Assembly (NCBI GenBank): GCA_027604665.1
Contig: JADGIZ010000126.1
Location: 1 to 24,389, forward strand
Origin: Polyrhizophydium stewartii
Taxonomy: Eukaryota; Chytridiomycota; Chytridiomycetes; Rhizophydiales
Reading direction: 5' to 3'
Length of the DNA: 24,389 nt
The notes beneath the pieces were generated by a model. It saw only the letters and a list, made by a program, of their open reading frames with translations. It was not told the origin of the DNA and ran no database searches. Shown piece by piece: positions 20,119-24,389 of this stretch; positions within the stretch are counted from its first letter, which is position 1, and each line of letters starts with the position of its first letter. Position numbers and translations under genes: made by a program.

Positions 20119-22043
20119 ATGGGCGACGACGAGCTGGCACGCCTGCAGCGCATGATCCAGAGCCAGGCGGGCGGCGCGGGCCATGGCGACGCTGGCGGTG
20201 CCCACGGAGACCGGCCCTCCACGCGGCGTCTGCATCCCACGCCGCCAGGCCCGCCCGCGGCGCAACGCCTCGGCCAGCAGGACACCCTCGCCGCGCAGGG
20301 CACACAACCTCCGCAGCCCGGCACGGCAGTGGCCGTCGTCGGACTGGCTGCCGCCCTTCTGCGGCTTGCCGAGCTCGACGACGTCCGTGCTCGCACGCAC
20401 TCACGCCTGAGCCAGCTCTCGGGCCAGGCCGCCGATGCGCTGAGGCGCCAGCAGGAAGCAGAGCGGCTCGCCGATGAAGCGGCCGGCTTGGTGCACCGAC
20501 TGCGGCGGCAGCTGGCCGTCGCAGAGGCCGAGCTCGAGCAGCGGCGCAAGCGGCTGCTTGCGGCCAGCGCGGACGCCGCCGCGGCTCCGGGCGCCGCCCG
20601 TGCCTTTGCCCGTGCGCTCGAGGACGGCCGCCTTGCCGTGGATTGCGAGCGAAAACGTGCGTCGCGGCTGGCGGCCCTGATTGCGAGCCGCGGCCCCGCC
20701 GCTGCGGCTGCTGGCGCCAAGGCCATCGGCGATGCCGGCGCCGTGGCGTCGCTGCCCAACCTCGGCCTGGATCTTCAGCGCATGCTCGCAAGCGTTGCCG
20801 CCTCCAAGCCTCCTCAGGCACACGCAGATTCCATGTCGAAGCCGGCCAACTGTTCCCCAAGCCCGATATCGCCGCCCGGCCGCGGCTCGGACCGAGGCGG
20901 CTCCCTGCCACTGTCTGATGAAGACATGGCCATGCTGGACACCCTGGACACCCTGTTCGTGGACAAGCATCGCGACAGCATTGACTCGCCCGAAATTCGG
21001 AGCGAAACGACAGTGGATTCGATGCCCATTGACAGGGCGCCCAACCCCGACCCTGTGCAGCCTTCCGGCAACCAGCAGCCTGCCGCCGATCAGCAGCCTG
21101 CCGGCGACCAACCTGCGGCGGAACAAGAGCCAGCCGCAGACCAGCAACTTGCCACCGACCAGCAACTTGCCACCGACCAGCCACCAGCGCAACCCGATGA
21201 ATGCAGCTCGGTCGTCCAGCTCGCCGACACGCACATTCCCGACCAGATGCAGCAGTCTCCTCGCATCAGTGGAAGCAACAGCGACAGCGCAGAAATGGCT
21301 GCATCTGAAGACGACCAAAATGAGGCCGGTCCAAATGACGTCACGGATCCGATACCTCGCGAAGACGCCAAGCACTCAAGTCCCGTTCCCGTTAAATCTC
21401 TGCCGCTCGGACAGCCAGCCATCCAGGCGTGCGAGTCGGTCGACTCGCCATCCTACCAGGCTGTTAACGCTCAGGCTGCACAGACTCCACAGGCGCTGGT
21501 CGCCTCATCAGGCGCAGATGACCAGAAGCCCCAAACGGACATCGTGTCCCGCCTCGGCGGCGTTGTTCCAGCAAAGCGCAAGCATTTGGACGACCCATCT
21601 GAAGACACGCACAATGCCAGCCCGAAAGCAAGCGCCGTACCACCGCGCGAGTCGAGTGCGCAGCAGCACGTCACCGAGAAGGCGCCATCCTTGGAAGTGT
21701 GCCTGTGCATCAAGTGGAATCTCTCAAGGAAGGAAGTGGTAAGGGTGCAAATGCAACCGACAATCGATTGCGAATTCTCGCTAACCCGCCATGACACACT
21801 CATCAGCCGACGATCCGCGAAGACTGCACACTGCGGCACGCCTGCCTGCTGTGCCTGGATCATGAGCACAGCATGCGCAGGTGTCCGCAGTTTACCAACA
21901 AAAAGGGCCGCTGGTCGTGCCTGCATTGGAACGCCAACACGCCCGGCCACACCACCTGCGATCGGCCGCACACATGCCTGCGTTGTGGCAGCGCAATGCA
22001 CCGCACGATCACCTGCCCGCAACACCTGCACCGAATAGAATGA
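20119..22043 (+). CDS. Coiled-coil protein with C-terminal CCHC zinc knuckles
   Basis: I do not recognise the family. The spliced product has 618 residues. Residues about 93-155 form a predicted coiled coil rich in Arg/Glu/Ala/Leu. A long acidic, Gln/Asp/Pro-rich region follows, including short repeats. Exon 2 starts after intron 21739-21806 (donor GTAAGG, branch CTAAC, acceptor CATCAG) and encodes a compact Cys/His module: knuckle one, CLLCLDHEHSMRRC (residues 553-566), and knuckle two, CLRCGSAMHRTITC (597-610), both exact C-x2-C-x4-H-x4-C. Between them lies a variant Cys/His segment (578-595: C-x-H, H-x2-C, H). CCHC knuckles usually bind RNA or single-stranded DNA. Without splicing the frame runs into an unrelated 3' reading that loses both knuckles, which supports the intron. 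Confidence 0.77.
21061..21192 (+). repeat. Short coding repeats, Gln/Asp/Pro-rich
   Basis: The sequence encodes imperfect copies of a five-to-seven residue unit of the type QQPAADQ / QQLATDQ. At DNA level CAACTTGCCACCGACCAG occurs twice in tandem (21145-21162 and 21163-21180). Such repeats expand and contract by slippage and sit in a region expected to be disordered. Confidence 0.8.
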
Positions 22044-22115
22044 GTCGCTACCTGGCGCTACGCTGCATTTGTATCCGGTCCGTCTTGCATTCGCGCCTCT
22101 CAAAACTGGTTTATT

Positions 22116-23139
22116 TTACTTGAAGATCTTGTCCCACAGGCGCGAAGCGCCTTCGCGAAGGCGGTCGAACACGGACGCCGGCGAGTCAAGAGCAGGTCGC
22201 ACATCCAGGTTGAAGACCGGGTTCGCGCCTTCGTCGGGGCCAGAGTAGTAGTCGATGACGTATCGCACAGGCGTGCCACATCGCTCAACAGTCCAATCAT
22301 GTCGATCAAACGGCCGCTCGACGCTGGCGGAGCATGGCGACGGCGGCACCGGCATCCAAGTTGCCACCCAGATCGCATGGTCAGCGTCTTGGAGGCACAT
22401 GGATCGGCAAACTGCGCGAGCCCACACCCCCGGAACGTTGTGTAGAACCACGCCTTGGGCGAAAGATCGTCGGGTCTGCCCTGGAACTTGACGAGCTTCA
22501 CGTCTTTGCAGTCGCAGTGATACTTGGACTCCCACTTCATTATTTCCAGCCACCCTGCCTCGTTGAGGAAGTTGTGAATGTCGACCATGCCGCTGATCTC
22601 GTGCTCGGGCGCCTCCTTGCCCTTGCGCTTGAGTGCGTTGAAGAATTGCTGGGGTGCGGAGCGGCCCGATCCATCGGCGGTGCAGGTGCACGAGACGGCC
22701 GTCCGCGCCCAAGTCCGGGCCGGCGCGGCGTCGTCGCATCGCAGCATCTCCGTTCAGCCAACTGCATGCTCCAGCAAACATGCGACGGCGGGCGCAGGTT
22801 GGCCGGCCGCCAGCCGGGCAAGCCGACGCGTACCTGCGGGCTCGGGTACTCCCAGACGCCTCCGTCGCTCTTGGGGATGCTGGACATGGTGCGCTCGGTC
22901 GGCAGCTTTATGGTCTGGCCTGGCGCCATATCCTGAGTGAGGTTGGGCATCATGTTGTCTGGATTGAGGCCGTCGCCGTGCGTGAGCCGCGCCGAGCCGG
23001 AAAACTTGGTGTGGTCGACGGGGCACTTGGGTGCGTCGGACGCCCCCGCCGTGCCGCTCGCCCCGGCGCCGGCGCCGGCATTGGTGCCATGCCGGGCGAA
23101 CTTGGTGTGATCGACGGGGCACTTGGGTGCTTCGCTCAT
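22116..23139 (-). CDS. HCCS: Holocytochrome c synthase (cytochrome c heme lyase)
   Basis: The enzyme attaches heme covalently to the CXXCH motif of apocytochrome c in the mitochondrial intermembrane space. The 244-residue spliced product carries [14 protein letters not shown] and WEYPSPQ, then [43 protein letters not shown] and LDVRPALDS, all in family order. His127 in DIHNFLNE is the expected heme-contacting histidine. The N-terminus has two CPV heme-regulatory motifs (Cys7, Cys39), each within [11 protein letters not shown], separated by a Gly/Ala linker. Introns are 22649-22833 (185 nt, the longest of the window) and 22324-22427 (with GCTGAC). The start at 23139 is the ATG of [10 protein letters not shown]. 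The reading frame is open upstream but not family-like. Its stop is 72 bp from that of the convergent zinc-knuckle gene. Confidence 0.94.
23003..23130 (-). repeat. Two 32-bp copies encoding the heme-regulatory motif
   Basis: The copies lie at 23003-23034 and 23099-23130. They differ at one base and start 96 bp apart, exactly 32 codons, so both encode the same KCPVDHTKF stretch. The near identity at DNA level points to a recent duplication within the gene or to gene conversion. Confidence 0.88.
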
Positions 23140-23600
23140 TGCTGAGCAAAAGATTTTCGTCAGCTTTCGAGGCCTTGTCGCCTTGGCTGACGGGAAACAG
23201 ATCGGGCGATCGCGGCCAAGCTGGCGCTCAAGCCCAGGCGGCGGATGAACAAGTGCAAGCTCGTGTGAGAGCGCATGTGCCGCAGCCGCCAAGCCTTTGG
23301 CGCCAGATCGCAGCATGAGGTGGCTCGTCAGCAAGAGCGTCCGAGCTCAGCGTGACGCACGGAATGAACAGGTGCAAGTTTCATTTGAGAAGCTGGTGCG
23401 GCACTGCGTGCGCTCGAGGATGAGAAGAGGTACAAGGCTCGGAATGCGTTCTGATCCGGATGCACTCGTTGTGTGCTGGTCTGATGCGATGGTTGTGAGT
23501 GCGAATGCGGGTTTGTCGCACCAAGTGCCATGGTGAAAACCGTCATCAGGAACAGGCGCAAAACCGGCATCGCAAACGGAGGGTGGCGCTCCAGCTCTCG

Positions 23601-23661
23601 CACATTCTGTGCATCCCGCTTCGGCCGCCGCATCCGCCTGCCGCCCGCCGCGCCGACACAG
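23601..23661. repeat. 61-bp direct repeat, copy 1
   Basis: It begins CACATTCTGTGCATCCCGCT and ends GCGCCGACACAG. It matches copy 2 except at two positions (C/T and G/A). The copies are 178 bp apart start to start. No terminal inverted repeats or target duplications mark it as a transposon. Confidence 0.9.
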
Positions 23662-23778
23662 GTACGCGCGCAGGCATCCATCCATCCGGCGCGCGCACAC
23701 CCAATGCCCGCGCACGCACGGACGCAGGCATCCCCCTGCTGCGTTCATCCATGCATGCATGCCCATTCATTTGAATAA

Positions 23779-23839
23779 CACATTCTGTGCATCCCGCTTT
23801 GGCCACCGCATCCGCCTGCCGCCCGCCGCGCCGACACAG
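23779..23839. repeat. 61-bp direct repeat, copy 2
   Basis: Same unit and orientation as at 23601-23661, with two transitions. It ends 62 bp before the LITAF stop codon and probably lies in that gene's 3' flank. Confidence 0.9.
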
Positions 23840-23901
23840 CACGACTAGTGAGCCAAAGTCGTGACAGGGTTGAAATGGAAACAGAGAGCCATGATGGGCT
23901 G

Positions 23902-24280
23902 CTACTGGATGAAGGTCTGGCAGTTGGGACACTGCATCACGGTCTTCTGCACGCGCGAGCCGCCCCACATCGGGAACAGCAAGCACGGGATGCAGCAGCA
24001 GCCCCACAGGAAGAAGGCCTTCTTGTTGGTGTCGGCACCTGTGCAACAGAAGCGGCGTCAGCTTGACTCGCTGCACGCCCCCGCGATGCGGCCGCCATTC
24101 GCAAGGCCAGAACGGCGATTTGGAGTGCCGCAATGGATCCCCGCATGCACTCCAGGGCTCCGTTGAAAGCCTGCAGCGCCGCAAGGAGAGCGACGGCTCA
24201 CTGTAGCTCTCGAACGTGCGCAGCACAGGGACCACGGTCTGGTTGCAGAATGGGCACACAATCGGCGACGGCGGCTGCAT
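23902..24280 (-). CDS. LITAF-domain zinc-ribbon protein (possibly 5' incomplete)
   Basis: LITAF-like proteins sit on the cytosolic face of late endosomes and lysosomes through a short membrane-inserted helix flanked by two zinc-binding half sites. Exon 1 supplies the first half site (CPFCNQTVV). Exon 2, from 24038, supplies the hydrophobic Cys-rich insert FFLWGCCCIPCLLFPMWG and the second half site CPNC, ending TFIQ. The intron is 24039-24201 (163 nt, GTGAGC donor, GCTGAC branch, TTGCACAG acceptor), with matching phase. The product from the ATG at 24280 has 71 residues. In-frame sequence continues upstream (QPLAPRELPTLV) to a CAG just after a TGA, so an additional proline-rich 5' exon near or beyond the right edge is possible. 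I give no gene symbol because fungal members have no agreed name. Confidence 0.85.
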
Positions 24281-24389
24281 CACGAGCGTCGGCAGCTCGC
24301 GCGGAGCGAGCGGCTGTCATGGATGTGTGGGGGCATTTTGTGTTGGTGTGGGTCTGTCTCTCAATTTTGGGATTTTCTCATTTTTGCCT
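24281..24389. promoter_or_regulatory. 5' flank of the LITAF gene
   Basis: It is AT-richer than the rest of the window near the right edge, with T runs on the plus strand that are A runs on the coding strand. It probably holds the leader or promoter, or the end of a first intron (CATGACAG before the CCGCTCGC codons). Nothing else is identifiable. Confidence 0.35.

Larger units (their letters stand above)
23140..23901. other. 762-bp spacer with no supported gene
   Basis: This is the upstream region of the heme lyase gene and the 3' flank of the LITAF gene. Several open frames exist on both strands, but they are Arg/His/Pro/Ala-rich, lack recognisable domains and follow no splice pattern. It holds the 61-bp direct repeat, an alternating ATGC tract around 23748-23762 and otherwise nothing I can name. 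The heme lyase promoter must lie in its left part. Confidence 0.6.

Noticed and set aside
19901..21184. 427-codon minus-strand frame over the two zinc-protein genes
   Set aside because: Arg/Ala/Gly-rich antisense shadow of supported coding sequence; its composition is an artefact of high GC content.
23530..23778. 82-codon plus-strand frame in the spacer
   Set aside because: It is Arg/Ala/His/Pro-rich, spans one copy of the direct repeat, and shows no domain or splice signals.
1..24389. tRNA, rRNA, CRISPR array, transposon or integrated virus
   Set aside because: I saw no cloverleaf-like gene, regularly spaced repeats, transposase, integrase, reverse transcriptase or terminal repeats on either strand.

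Overview
This is GC-rich, compact, intron-dense nuclear DNA of a eukaryote, most likely a zoosporic (chytrid-like) fungus. Reasons: small introns (about 50-185 nt, most 60-100) with an almost invariant GCTGAC branch-point motif, intergenic gaps of only 16-230 bp between most genes, opisthokont-type proteins, and a gene for rotatin, a centriole/basal-body protein that non-flagellated Dikarya lack. The exact lineage is an inference. I see no mobile element, CRISPR array, rRNA or tRNA.

Layout, left to right. 1-6466 (+): clathrin heavy chain, missing only its first exon, with 15 complete introns of which three start with GC instead of GT. 6691-7932 (+): SDE2, a ubiquitin-fold precursor that matures into a spliceosome/genome-stability factor. 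7980-15529 (-): a 21-exon rotatin (RTTN/Ana3) gene, convergent with SDE2. 15530-15672: a short divergent promoter with two perfect 10-bp palindromes and a CCAAT box. 15673-16621 (+): BRCC36-type JAMM deubiquitinase. 16638-17985 (-): an OB-fold plus C-terminal winged-helix protein resembling RPA32 or STN1, unassigned between the two. 17986-18111: second divergent promoter, with a G-quadruplex motif. 18112-20088 (+): C2H2 zinc-finger protein with an acidic, low-complexity N-terminal region. 20119-22043 (+): coiled-coil protein ending in CCHC zinc knuckles, starting only 30 bp after the previous stop. 22116-23139 (-): holocytochrome c heme lyase. 23140-23901: gene-poor spacer with a 61-bp direct repeat. 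23902-24280 (-): LITAF-type zinc-ribbon protein, possibly missing an upstream exon.

The genes do not form one pathway. They cover vesicle trafficking (clathrin, LITAF), RNA splicing and genome maintenance (SDE2, BRCC36, the OB/WH protein), centriole assembly (rotatin), mitochondrial cytochrome c maturation (heme lyase) and nuclear regulation (two zinc proteins). Gene models were built by hand from reading frames, splice signals and remembered family alignments. Every complete model sums to a whole number of codons. Four introns are stop-free multiples of three and so look like coding sequence in a plain ORF view.
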